A stretch of DNA of 64,000 nt, taken from Chrysaora quinquecirrha (lineage: Eukaryota > Cnidaria > Scyphozoa > Semaeostomeae > Pelagiidae). Below the pieces are notes generated by a model that saw nothing but the letters and a program-made list of their open reading frames with translations, did not search any database and was not told where the DNA came from. Each line of letters begins with the position of its first letter. Positions within the stretch are counted from its first letter, which is position 1. The stretch covers positions 2,323,437 through 2,387,436 of the forward strand of contig JACTAT010000027.1 in assembly GCA_014526335.1 (NCBI GenBank). Direction: 5' to 3'. Below are positions 13,052 to 24,257 of the stretch, one piece after another. The position numbers and the translations under genes are program-made.

Positions 13052-14420
13052 CTAAGATAAAAAATAAGACATTGTCAAAAACCTAAGAGAAAGAATAATT
13101 CCTGGTAAAGTGTAAGAAAACCTCTGACACCCCAAACAGTCATCTAGAGACCAGTTTCCTCAAATGTCAGGGCTAATCAATGCAGCTAGACTGAGTGAGG
13201 ACCTTAGCCTGATGTTACACATCAGACTTCAGGCTGTCAATGGTATTACATGTTGGAAGTGGTAAACAATAGCGAAAAGAACACATGGGCCTTAGGGATG
13301 CAACAGACTATCAATAAGCCAAGAGCAGCACCGCTAAGCAAGTGCTATTAGACACCCTCAGGGGACTGTTGCTCTCCCACAATGGAGTTTTAATTCAAGG
13401 CAGTAAGTACTAAGAAAGGTCCTTATGAGCCCTCGAATTGCATGCATGCATTCTTCTTGCTATAAAGAATAATGACATTTTGAGAGACCCTTTCCATACC
13501 AATGAACCTAGCTTGGCACTTGCATTTAATGGGAGGCTTACATACATGGCCATTGTTGTTGTTGTTGTTGCTATTTTATTTTGAGTAGGCCGTTATTTCT
13601 AGCTTTTTCAGCTAATTTAGGCTTACCATGCATGCCACATCCAGGTATAGGGTCCCTAGTTTAACGTCCCTTCCGAAGGACGGCAGAGTGAGTTGTTTAG
13701 TCATCCATCTGGAAAGTCAGCCATCCAGATGCTGACCTCACACGACCAAGCTTAACTTCAGCTGTCTAACGAGAACTGACTTAGAAGCTTGGCCACTCAC
13801 TACCGTCAACCGGGTGACTTCGGACTGCTGGGTGACTTCGGACAAAAATATTGTTTCTGCTTTCTGCTTTGTGGTGGCACTTGAGAAGATTAAGAAATCG
13901 TGAATTAAGTTTTTTTAAGTTGTTCGAGGGTGAAACTCTTGCTTTGACTGGAAATTTATCAACTCAGTCTAGAAACTCTCAAAGAACCGGCTCGCAAATT
14001 TATCGCAATGGGCCTAAATTAGCGAATTTGTTTTGATGTCTTTTCTCACGAACAGATGGAACCTTCTGCAAAATTTCTTGCCAGATCTTCTCTTTTTGAC
14101 TCTTTTGGAAACTTCTTGTAGCTTTTTTCATCTTCGAAATATGTCTTGATTTTTCAATGCGAAAACATTACGTCTGTCGAAGTCACCCCAGAGTAGGCGG
14201 GGTGACTTGGACGACTTTATCTTCAATTACCGCAAAGGAGATAAGATCGAGGAAATAACAGACACCACTTTTCAAATTTGCTTTGGACCTTTGTTACTTT
14301 TATCAAAGAGTTAAAAGAATTATATGATTAGTTTTGTAATATTCATAGAAATATACCAAAAAGTGTCCCACCCGAAGAAAGGATGCACCCAATATCAGTT
14401 TAAATATTGTTGACGGTTTT
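13052..14420. other. non-coding spacer upstream of the first visible VPS13D exon
   Basis: No ORF with family resemblance and no VPS13D start exon was recognised. It holds a short (GTT)n run at about 13555-13573. Motifs GGGTGACTTCGGAC near 13807-13840 and GTCGAAGTCACCCC / GGCGGGGTGACTTGGACG near 14175-14215 suggest a degraded ~400-bp inverted-repeat element. Confidence 0.4.
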
Positions 14421-15785
14421 TCTATCAGTATTTCTCGCTACCTTTTGGTATTTTACGGCACTTCACAACACTTCACAGTACATCTCCGTACTTTACATTA
14501 CTTCCCAGTACTTCTCGGTACTTTACGGTACCTTACGGTACTTCCCAGTATTTTATGGTGCTTTACGGTACCTCACGGTACTTCCCGGTATTTCATGGTA
14601 CTTTACGGTACCTCACGGTACTTCCCGGTATTTCATGGTACTTTACGGTACCTCGCGGTACTTCTCGGTGCTTTAGGTTACTTTATGGTACTTCTCAGTA
14701 ATTGTGGTGCTTGTCGGTACATTGTGGTACTCGTCTGTACTTTGTGGTACTTCTCAGTACTTTTTGGTACTTCTTGGTACTTTGTGGTACTTGTCAGTAC
14801 TTTGTGGTACTTGTCAGTACTTTGTGGTACTTGTCAGTACTTTGTGGTACTTGTCAGTACTTTTTGGTACTTCTCGGTACTTTGTGGTACTTGTCAGTAC
14901 TTTGTGGTACTTGTCAGTACATTGTGGTACTTCTCGGTCTTTCATGGTATTTGTCAGTACTTTGTGGTACTCGTCGGTACTTTATTGTACTTGTCAGTAC
15001 GTAGTGGTACTTGTGAGTACTTTGTGGTACTTCTCGGTCCTTCATGGTACTTGTCAGTACTTTGTGGTACTTGTCAGTACTTTGTGGTACTCGTCGGTAC
15101 TTTATTGTACTTTTCAGTACTTAGTGGTACTTGTCAGTACTTTGTGGTACTTGTTAGTACTTTGTGGTACTTCTCAGTACTTTGTGGTACTCGTCGGTAC
15201 TTTGTGGTACTTCTCAGTACTTTGTGGTACTCGTCGGTACTTTATTGTACTTGTCAGTACTTAGTGGTACTTGTGAGTACTTTGTGGTACTTCTCGGTAC
15301 TTTGTGGTACTTGTCAGTACTTTGTGGTACTTGTCAGTACTTTGTGGTACTTGTAAGTACTTTGTGGTACTTCTCGGTCTTTCATGGTATTTGTCAGTAC
15401 TTTGTGGTACTTGTCAGTACTTTGCGGTACTCGTCGGTACTTTATTGTACTTTTCAGTACTTAGTGGTACTTGTCAGTACTTTGTGGTACTTGTTAGTAC
15501 TTTGTGGTACTTCTCAGTACTTTGTGGTACTCGTCGGTACTTTGTGGTACTTGTCAGTACTTTGTGGTACTTGTTAGTACTTTGTGGTACTTCTCGGTCT
15601 TTCATGGTATTTGTCAGTACTTTGTGGTACTTGTCAGTACTTTGTGGTACTCGTCGGTACTTTATTGTACTTGTCAGTACTTTGTGGTACTTGTGAGTAC
15701 TTTGTGGTACTTCTCGGTCCTTCATGGTATTTGCCAGTACTTTGTGGTACTCGTCGGTACTCTGTGGTACTTCTCAGTACTTAAT
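14421..15785 (+). repeat. 10-bp-register GTAC minisatellite, array 1
   Basis: About 135 consecutive 10-bp units of consensus GTACTTNNNG/GTACTTTGTG keep register almost throughout. The first part is TTTACGGTACC-type (to ~14660). The rest is a 20-bp dimer (CTTTGTGGTA + CTTNTCAGTA). All three frames of one strand are largely open, giving spurious YFVVLVSTLW-type ORFs. The start at 14421-14660 aligns with 20925-21170 of array 2. Confidence 0.95.
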
Positions 15786-15828
15786 AAGTACGTAAAATTA
15801 TAAAGGATATCAATGTCAGAAGGCAAAA

Positions 15829-16385
15829 ATCTACTATAGAGATAGAAGCCAAATAGTACCAAAACATATTTATTGCAAATAAAATGATATCGTTGTCATT
15901 AATTTGCTTTAAACATTTTACCTGTTAACATACTAAATTAGGTCATGTCTCAACAGTTATAAACCAGAAAAAGCGACCAAAGAGCCAAATAGTACCAAAA
16001 ATATCTATTCTACAAGTGACGTACTAGTCTTGAATTTGCTTTAAATACTTTACCTGTTAACATACTTAATTAGGTCATGTCTCAACAGTCATAAACCAGA
16101 AAAAGCGACCAAAGAGCCAAATAGTACCAAAAATATCTATTCTACAAGTGACGTACTAGTCTTGAATTTGCTTTGAATACTTTACCTGTTAACATACTTA
16201 ATTAGGTCATGTCTCAACAGTCATAAACCAGAAAAAGCGACCAAAGAGCCATACAGTACCAAAAATATCTATTCTACAAGTAACGTATTAGTCGTGAATA
16301 TTCTATAAATATTTTACCTGTTAACATACTTGAAAAGGTTATGTCTCAACAGAAATAAACCAGAAATACAAAAAAATATTGAACG
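15829..16385 (+). repeat. 132-bp tandem repeat following GTAC array 1
   Basis: About four copies of a unit marked by AAACCAGAAAAAGCGACC at 15961, 16093 and 16225, with a variant at 16357; the spacing is exactly 132 bp each time. It is distantly similar to the ~130-bp unit at 23270-23635 (shared ATACCAAAA and TTCT-CAAGTG core). Confidence 0.9.
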
Positions 16386-16469
16386 AGCCCAGCAAGTACC
16401 AAAACTTGTTTATAAGGAATGAGATACTGTCTTTTTTCACATTCAATAGTATACCTGCTTAGTACTGTG

Positions 16470-17200
16470 GTAGTGTCCTTAAGCATCATAAAGATGGGCA
16501 TATGCCTATATGCACTAAATACAGCTATATTCTCAATATACAGCTGTATACCGATACCGTAGTATACTTAAATACATTGTATGCATCATAAACACAGTCG
16601 TATGCTTATATGCACAAGGTACATATATATTGTCAATGTAGAGCTGTATACCGTAGTATACTTAGGGCCTGTTCATATAGAGGCGAGCCAGCCCGCTTGC
16701 CAGGTCAGCCCAGTCAGCGAAACAAATTTCAAGTTCTGTCCATATGGGATAATTCTGTCCCGCCTATCGAGGCGGAAATTGTTCATTTCGGCAACTTCGA
16801 AGCCTTTTGTGGCTTCACACATGCGCTGTTAAAACGATTCCAGCCCGGTTATTGTTCATATGAGAAATTTTCAGCCCGCTTGCCGAGATCTTGCCACTGC
16901 TCAGCAAGATCTCGCTTACCGGGCCAGCCCGCATTCCCACATAAACAGGATCAAATTCTGTGTGGTAAATGTATACTAGGCGAGATCTCGCTTAGAAGGC
17001 TGGCCCGGTAAGCGGGTTCATATGAACAGGCCCTTAAATACATCGTATGAAGCATAAAATTGGACATACTGTATGCGTGTATGCACTAAATACATCTCTA
17101 TACTCGATATACAGCTGTATACCGTAGTATACTTAAGTACACTGTATGCATCATAAACGTAGCCATAAGCGTATATGCTCTAAAACACCGATACACTCAA
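16470..17200. repeat. ~105-bp tandem repeat (AGCTGTATACCGTAGTATACTTAA) interrupted by a MITE
   Basis: Three to four copies of a unit containing TACAGCTGTATACCG, GTAGTATACTTAA and TGTATGCATCATAAA. One copy is split at its ATACTTAAATACA site by the element at 16665-17033, so intact copies serve as empty-site controls. Confidence 0.8.
16665..17033. mobile_element. 369-bp MITE, TTA target duplication, with empty site in neighbouring repeat
   Basis: Ends GGGCCTGTTCATAT and ATATGAACAGGCCC are inverted repeats, extended by AGCCAGCCCGCTTGCC against GGCTGGCCCGGTAAGCGGG. Flanked by TTA at 16662-16664 and 17034-17036. Adjacent copies of the host repeat read ATACTTAAATACA without the insert, confirming the duplicated TTA. 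Harbinger-type non-autonomous element. Confidence 0.9.
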
Positions 17201-17984
17201 TGTTCACTTCCTGAAAACATTTAAAGATATTCATCAATGTTATCTTTTAAGTATCTCTCACGGTAAGTATTAATTGTCAATTTTGCCTTTGAACAGAAGT
17301 ATTGAATTCCGAGAGTCAAAAATTAGCGCATGCGCGACAAAGTTTTTACCACAATTGCTTAAATTACTCGAAGAAATTCTATGAGTATGAAGACAATGTC
17401 TTACATTATTGTTCAGTGTCATGAGTTGGAAGTGAAAGCATAGGGGTATCCATTGCGTAAGCAGGTCTGGGGGCCGGATATTCCCTCCCCCCGGAGGCTG
17501 GCGGAAGACTCATGGGGAGAATAGCGATTTCCTGTAACGGGAACCACTGTAAGATGCGACGCCTCAGCCACATTGTCTCGGCATTGTGGATGCAAGTGGG
17601 GAGCATTCATCTCCAGCACTGTACAATGTTTTTGCTTTCACATAAACAAGGGACCGTTATTACATTCCTTTCCACTGCCTTGTTTTGCTTGGTCTCATTC
17701 TTAATGTTTGTTGCCCCCGTCGAAACTCGATACAATGATTGATATTCAATTTAAAAAGTCAGTTTACATTTACACTTCTGCGAATGTTCGTGTTATTTTT
17801 ACATGAATTTTTTATTGTTTTTATTTTGGGAGACGCACTGTACCTTATGGCTTGTGAAATATATCCACCTTGAAATAAGTTAAAATTCATTCACATAAAT
17901 TATAGATCATTTACATCAACTGCAATCTGATAATCAATTAATGAACAATTTAAGTACTTCTCATCACAATTCAAGTGCTTTGTG
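17201..17984. other. non-coding spacer before GTAC array 2
   Basis: Short ORFs on both strands around 17406-17742 resemble no family. Part of it (17415-17470) is weakly similar to 30950-30990 (CTTAC/GCATATCCCC-like motifs), suggesting an old dispersed repeat. Nothing else supported. Confidence 0.4.
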
Positions 17985-18257
17985 GTACTTGTCAGTACTT
18001 TATGGTACTTTTCAGTACATTGTTGTACATGTTGGTACATTGTGTTACTCGTCTGTACTTTTTGGTACTTCTCAGTACTTTGTGGTACTTCTCGGTACTT
18101 TGTGGTACTTCTCGGTACATTGTGTTACTCGTCTGTACTTTGTGGTACTTCTCAGTACTTTGTGGTACTTCTCAGTACTTTGTGGTACTTCTCAGTACTT
18201 TGTGGTACTTCTCAGTACTTTGTGGTACTTCTCAGTACTTTGTGGTACTTCTCAGTA
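17985..18257 (+). repeat. GTAC minisatellite array 2, left fragment
   Basis: 10-bp-register GTACTTTGTG/GTACTTCTCA units in the same orientation as arrays 14421-15785 and 20559-23130. Cut at 18257 by the foldback element; the last unit CTTCTCAGTA (18248-18257) is repeated at 20559-20568. Confidence 0.95.
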
Positions 18258-20558
18258 GGCATACCGGAATTTGATGACCCAGGACGCAGGTGGGACCCGG
18301 GACGTGGGACTCAAGTGGGACGCGGGACCCGGGACGGAAGTGGGACGCGGGACTCAAAACGGAAGTGGGACGTGGGACTCAGGTGGGACCCGGGACGCGG
18401 GACTCAGGTGGGACCCGGGACCAGGGACGGAAGTGGGACGTGGGACTCAGGTGGGACCCGGGACGCGGGACTCAGGTGGGACCTGGGACTCAGGTGGGAC
18501 CCGGGACCTGGGACTCAGGTGGGACCCGGGACGCGGGACGCGGGACTCAGGTGGGACCCGGGACTCAGGTGGGACCTGGGACTCAGGTGGGCCCTAGGAC
18601 TCAGGTGGGACCCGGGACGTGGGACTCAGGTGGGACCAGGGAAGCGGGACTCAGGTGGGACCTTGGACCTGGTAACGGAATGGGACCTGAGACCTGGGAA
18701 GCAAGTTGGTCCTGGGACCTAGGACGCAGTTGAGAACTTGGAACTGGGACGCATATTGGACCAGAAACCTAGGGCCAAGGACTCAGTTGGGACCTTAAAC
18801 TCTGCGCAAGGATGGGGCCTGGGACAAGGTTTTGACCTGGAAAGTGGTTGCTTGCTGGACCATTAGTATGACGTTTGACTAGAGAAATTTGATCACTTGA
18901 TAGAAAAACTGAATCAACATAATTAAATATCTATGAAAATGCTTTTCACAAAAATGTTTAAAAAGTTACAAAATGAAACCAAAGTTCATAACCGTTCATT
19001 AATTTTTAGACTTAAATTCTACTCATAGTGCCAACGAACTAAGTGTAACAGAAAACGAGAAAAAAACTCATGATTTTAGTAAACAAAAATGCGTTAAGTA
19101 ACCATTATTGCTCAATGTTCCCTCTATTGTACAAATTTGGAGTCTGGAGATTTGAACCTACTAAGTTAGTCGCTGCGATGATTTGAATTCCAAACCGAAA
19201 AAATGATTATTGAAGTTGAAGAATGAAACCTTTTTCGTTGAAATTAGACATGCTTCATCAACATTCCTTGAATAGCGGCTCCTAGAGAAAGGCAGTGCAT
19301 ACTTTATAGGGCATAAATCCTTACAGGTTGGGAATTTTCCTTTTTAACGATGTTCTAGTTAAGATAACAAAACAACAGAAGAAACAAACATGCGTAACGT
19401 TATAAAAATAAGAAATACAGTAATTTATACTTCGTAATTCAAACGGTGTAGTCAAGATCTTCAATTCAAAAATTAAATTCCTATGCCACAATTTCGCAAA
19501 ATCTTTTTGTGCTCAGGAAGCAAGAAAGGCTTCAGTTGCGGAGGAACAACAATCATTTGCGGAGAAAACATTTGATTGTTGTGCGCTATGCAAGCGCGAT
19601 TAAAGTGATAATACAGTATGTGAAACAAAATCTTGCTTATTCTAATAAAATATAGAGAAAGGGCGCAGGCATTTATGACAATGTATGTTTATTATTGGGA
19701 CGACATTTTCTCTTGAAGTTTTCTATCTTAAGACAATATCGCTGCAAACTTATATCGAAATGCAAATAGCTACCACACGTTTTTCGTGCAGACAGTTCTC
19801 TTTTTGTTTTGGTTCACAATTATCAATTTATAATCCACACGAACTGATGTTTGCAATAAAGATTACAACATATCTAAGTTTCTTTGCTTTTTGTGATATG
19901 TTACCTTTCCTGTTATTTTAACAGGAGACATAACTTTCTCTAAGTCAGGTCATCTATACTTAGAGGCAGAAGGGGATTGAAATAACCGTTTGGGTAGATC
20001 TTAGTACTAGGTGCTACGATGCTGTAACGGCCAGATGCTGGAGCCATGTTTCTTCTGCCAAGTCTTCCAAAAAGATAAAACATCCAGTACTGAAGATTTT
20101 TTAGCAAGCAACTAGCACCTGAGTCCCAGGTCCCACCTGAGTCCCGCTTCCCTGGTCTCACCTGAGTCCCAGGTCCCACCTGAGTCCCACGTCCCGGGTC
20201 CCACCTGAGTCACGGGTCCCGGGTCCCATCTGAGTCCCAGGTCCTACCTGAGTCCCACGTCCCGGGTCCCACTTGAGTCCCGGGTCCTGGGTCCCATCTG
20301 AGTCCCAGGTCCCACCCGAGTCCCGGGTCCCGGGTCCTACCTGAGTCCCGCGTCCCAGGTCCCACCTGAGTCCCGCGTCCCACTTCCGTCCCGGGTCCCG
20401 GGTCCCACCTGAGTCCCGCGTCCCGGGTCCCACCTGAGTCCCACGTCCCACTTCCGTCTTGAGTCCCGCGTCCCACTTCCGTCCCGGGTCCCGCGTCCCA
20501 CTTGAGTCCCACGTCCCGGGTCCCACCTGCGTCCCGGGTCATCAAATTCCGGTATGCC
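18258..20558. mobile_element. foldback element 1 (2.3 kb) inserted in GTAC array 2
   Basis: Ends GGCATACCGG ... CCGGTATGCC are perfect inverted repeats. The arms (18258-18856 and 20103-20558) consist mainly of G-rich tandem units GGGACTCAGGTGGGACCCG / GGGACGCGG on the left and their complement on the right, ending inside in GTTGCTTGCT / AGCAAGCAAC. The target repeat CTTCTCAGTA is duplicated (10 bp), and the array's alternating dimer phase is broken exactly there. The 1.25-kb centre (18857-20102) is AT-rich, with no transposase-like ORF (longest ~78 codons, no family match). It is non-autonomous. Structure matches the Drosophila FB class; superfamily not established. Confidence 0.88.
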
Positions 20559-23130
20559 CTTCTCAGTACTTTGTGGTATTTCTCAGTACTTTGTGGTACT
20601 TCTCAGTACTTTGTGGTATTTCTCAGTACTTTGTGGTACTTCTCAGTACTTTGTGGTATTTCTCAGTACTTTGTGGTACTTCTCAGTACTTTGTGGTACT
20701 TCTCAGTACTTTGTGGTACTTCTCAGTACTTTGTGGTACTTCTCAGTACTTTGTGGTATTTCTCAGTACTTTGTGGTACTTCTCAGTACTTTGTGGTACT
20801 TCTCAGTACTTTGTGGTACTTCTCAGTACTTTGTGGTACTTCTCGGTACTTTGTGGTACTTCTCAGTACTTTGTGGTACTTCTCCGTACTTTGTGGTACT
20901 TTTCGGTACTTTGTTGTTCCTATCAGTACTTCTCGCTACTTTTTGGTACTTTACGGTACTTCACAACACTTCACAGTACATCTCCGTACTTTCATTACTT
21001 CCCAGTACTTCTCGGTACTTTACCGTACCTCACGGTACTTCCCGGTATCTTATGGTACTATACGGTACCTCACGGTACTTCCCAGTATTCTATGGTACAT
21101 TACGGTACCTTACGGTACTTCTCAGTATGGTATGGTGCATTACAGAACCTCACGGTACTTTTCGGTACTTTAGGGTATTTTACGTTACCTCACGGTACTT
21201 CACGGTATCTTATGGTACTTTACGGTACCTTACGGTACTTCTCAGTATGGTATGGTGCATTACAGAACCTCACGATACTTCTCGGTACTTTAGGGTATTT
21301 TACGTTACCTCACGGTACTTCCCAGTATCTTATGGTACTTTACGGTACCTTACGGTACTTCTCAGTATGGTATGGTGCATTACAGAACCTCACGGTACTT
21401 CTCGGTACTTTAGGGTATTTTACGTTACCTCACGGTACTTCCCGGTATCTTATGGTACTTTACGGTACCTTACGGTACTTCTCAGTATGGTATGGTGCAT
21501 TACAGAACCTCACGATACTTCTCGGTACTTTAGGGTATTTTACGTTACCTCACGGTACTTCCCGGTATCTTATGGTACTTTACGGTACCTTACGGTACTT
21601 CTCAGTATGGTATGGTGCATTACAGAACCTCACGATGCTTCTCGGTACTTTAGGGTATTTTATGTTACCTCACGGTACTTCCCGGTATCTTATGGTACTT
21701 TACGGTACCTTACGGTACTTCTCAGTATCTTATGGTACATTACGGTACCTTAGGGTACTTCTCAGTATCTTATGGTACATTACGGTACCTTAGGGTACTT
21801 CTCAGTATGGTATGGTGCATTACAGAACCTCACGATACTTCTCGGTACTTTAGGGTATTTTACGTTACCTCACGGTACTTCCCGGTATCTTATGGTACTT
21901 TACGGTACCTTACGGTACTTCTCAGTATCTTATGGTACATTACGGTACCTTAGGGTACTTCTCAGTATGGTATGGTGCATTACAGAACCTCACGGTACTT
22001 CTCGGTACTTTAGGGTATTTTACGTTACCTCACGGTACTTCCCGGTATCTTATGGTACTTTACGGTACCTTACGGTACTTCTCAGTATCTTATGGTACAT
22101 TACGGTACCTTAGGGTACTTCTCAGTATGGTATGGTGCATTACAGAACCTCACGATACTTCTCGGTACTTTAGGGTATTTTACGTTACCTCACGGTACTT
22201 CCCGGTATCTTATGGTACTTTACGGTACCTTACGGTACTTCTCAGTATGGTATGGTGCATTACAGAACCTCACGGTACTTCTCGGTACTTTAGGGTATTT
22301 TACGTTACCTCACGGTACTTCCCGGTATCTTATGGTACTTTACGGTACCTTACGGTACTTCTCAGTATGGTATGGTGCATTACAGAACCTCACGGTACTT
22401 CTCGGTACTTTAGGGTATTTTACGTTACCTCACGGTACTTCCCGGTATCTTATGGTACTTTACGGTACCTCACGGTACTTCCCGGTATCTTATGGTACTT
22501 TACGGTACCTTACGGTACTTCTCAGTATGGTATGGTGCATTACAGAACCTCACGGTACTTCTCGGTACTTTAGTGTATTTTACGTTACCTCACGGTACTT
22601 CCCGGTATCTTATGGTACTTTACGGTACCTTACGGTACTTCCCAGTATCTTATGGTACATTACGGTACCTTAGGGTACTTCTCAGTATCTTATGGTACTT
22701 TACGGTACCTTACGGTACTTCTCAGTATGGTATGGTGCATTACAGAACCTCACGATACTTCTCGGTACTTTAGGGTATTTTACGTTACCTCACGGTACTT
22801 CCCGGTATCTTATGGTACTTTACGGTACCTTACGGTACTTCTCAGTATGGTATGGTGCATTACAGAACCTCACGGTACTTCTCGGTACTTTAGTGTATTT
22901 TACGTTACCTCACGGTACTTCCCGGTATCTTATGGTACTTTACGGTACCTTACGGTACTTCTCGGTACTTTAGTGTATTTTACGTTACCTCACGGTACTT
23001 CTAGGTATTTTATGGTACTTTACGGTACCTTACGGTACTTCTCGGTACTTAAAGGTACTTTATTACTCTCAGTACTTCTTAGTACCTCTTGGTACTTCTC
23101 GGTACATCTCAGTACTTCTCGGTACATCGC
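20559..23130 (+). repeat. GTAC minisatellite array 2, right part, with 120-bp higher-order repeat
   Basis: 20559-20925 are 20-bp dimers CTTCTCAGTA+CTTTGTGGTA. From ~20940 units become TTTACGGTACC-like. From 21121 to about 22960 they form a higher-order unit of twelve 10-mers (120 bp) starting CTCAGTATGGTATGGTGCAT, in perfect register at 21121, 21241, 21361, 21481 and 21601 and then with block rearrangements. Ends in GGTACATCGCTACCC near 23130. Long ORFs in several overlapping frames are a by-product of the stop-free unit. Confidence 0.95.
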
Positions 23131-23269
23131 TACCCGAGATCCACTAGTTGAAGATGTTTTATAACTCTTAAATCTTCATGGAATTTCGTAAAGACAGCCA
23201 ACGCTAAACTTTCTGCTTCCATAACACTTAACAATCCTGAAATCTGCTCAATATTGTTCTGCAAGTGGG

Positions 23270-23635
23270 ATATTATTCGATTCTAAAATATAAGGCGTTA
23301 GGTAACTAATTTTGTAGAGTGTTGACGCCAACCAAATGAACAAATAAGACCAGCAATACCAAAATAAGTGTTCTCCAAGTGGGATATTGGTTTATTACTC
23401 GATTTTAAAATATAAGGCGTTAGGTAACTAATTTTGTAGAGTGTTGACGCGCATTGACTAAACCAATGAACAAATAAGACCAGCAATACCAAAATAAGTG
23501 TTCTCCAAGTGGGATATTGGTTTATTACTCGATTTTAAAATATAAGGCGTTAGGTAACTAATTTTGTAGAGTGTTGACGCGCATTGACTAACCAAATGAA
23601 CAAATAAGACCAGCAATACCAAAATAAGATAAAAA
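23270..23635 (+). repeat. ~130-bp tandem repeat following GTAC array 2
   Basis: Three copies with ATTTTGTAGAGTGTTGACGC at 23309, 23431 and 23561 (122- and 130-bp spacing). Distantly alignable with the 132-bp unit that follows array 1, so each GTAC array is followed by the same type of second array. Confidence 0.85.
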
Positions 23636-23730
23636 ATGTTGTGTGTTACCTCGAAAAACTAGAGGAACATCTGAAGTGCCACGCAGTACATTGCGCAAGG
23701 TTTGAATCTGACAAGTACGTGAAAAGACTA

Positions 23731-24238
23731 TGTAATGGACAAATTATGAATTATGCGGGATTCTGCGTGTTTTATCTTTACTGTGCTTTAAATAATTTAT
23801 CTGGACTCCCTGTTTAATTTATTCAAGTAATTTCTTTTGTATTCCCTGTTTGTAATTTTATTTCCGCTTTGGTGTGCACACGTGCGTAAAATTTTAAGTA
23901 TAAAAGGCCATGCCATCTGTTCATTTATCAGTTGGTTCGGATGCAGTGCAGATGGCTGGTCTCGCAAGATGATTTAGGACATTGGTGCAAGGACTAACAG
24001 ATTGTAAGTTTTGCCTTTCTAATTAATTTATTTTCTTAATTTCTTTGCTAATTTGATATTTACTTGCTGTTACTTTGCTGTAGTATTTTGCTGTTTATTT
24101 ACTTTTTGTTACTCGTAATAAGACTTTGTTAAAATTGTATTTTGTTTACAGTGAACCGCCATAAATGCATCGCCAGAATTTCGTGTTTCTTTGTGTGTGA
24201 TCTGGGGCAAAGGCGCGTTTGGATTTAAAGTCCTTACA
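23731..24238 (+). repeat. 5' LTR of the BEL/Pao element
   Basis: Begins TGTAATGGAC and ends GTCCTTACA. A TATAAAAGG box lies at 23899-23907. Downstream, a GTAAGT at 24004 and a TTTTGTTTACAG ending at 24151 could bound a 148-bp leader intron. The LTR matches 30298-30805 over its whole length by eye. Confidence 0.95.
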
Positions 24239-24257
24239 TAGTTCAAATCTATTGAAG

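Noticed and set aside
14445..15696. Long ORFs (up to 303 codons) with YFVVLVSTLWY-type repeats
   Set aside because: Several frames are open at once because the decamer lacks stops; no start context, no conserved domain.
17406..17742. Short ORFs on both strands
   Set aside because: Overlapping in several frames, no family similarity, no splice or promoter context.
18271..18733. Gly/Asp-rich ORFs in foldback arm 1 (also 20158-20545 minus)
   Set aside because: Tandem GGGACYCGG units give WDSGGTRD-like peptides in more than one frame and in both arms; not genes.
20459..22973. ORFs of 170-444 codons in GTAC array 2
   Set aside because: Same cause as in array 1; two or three overlapping frames, purely repeat-derived.
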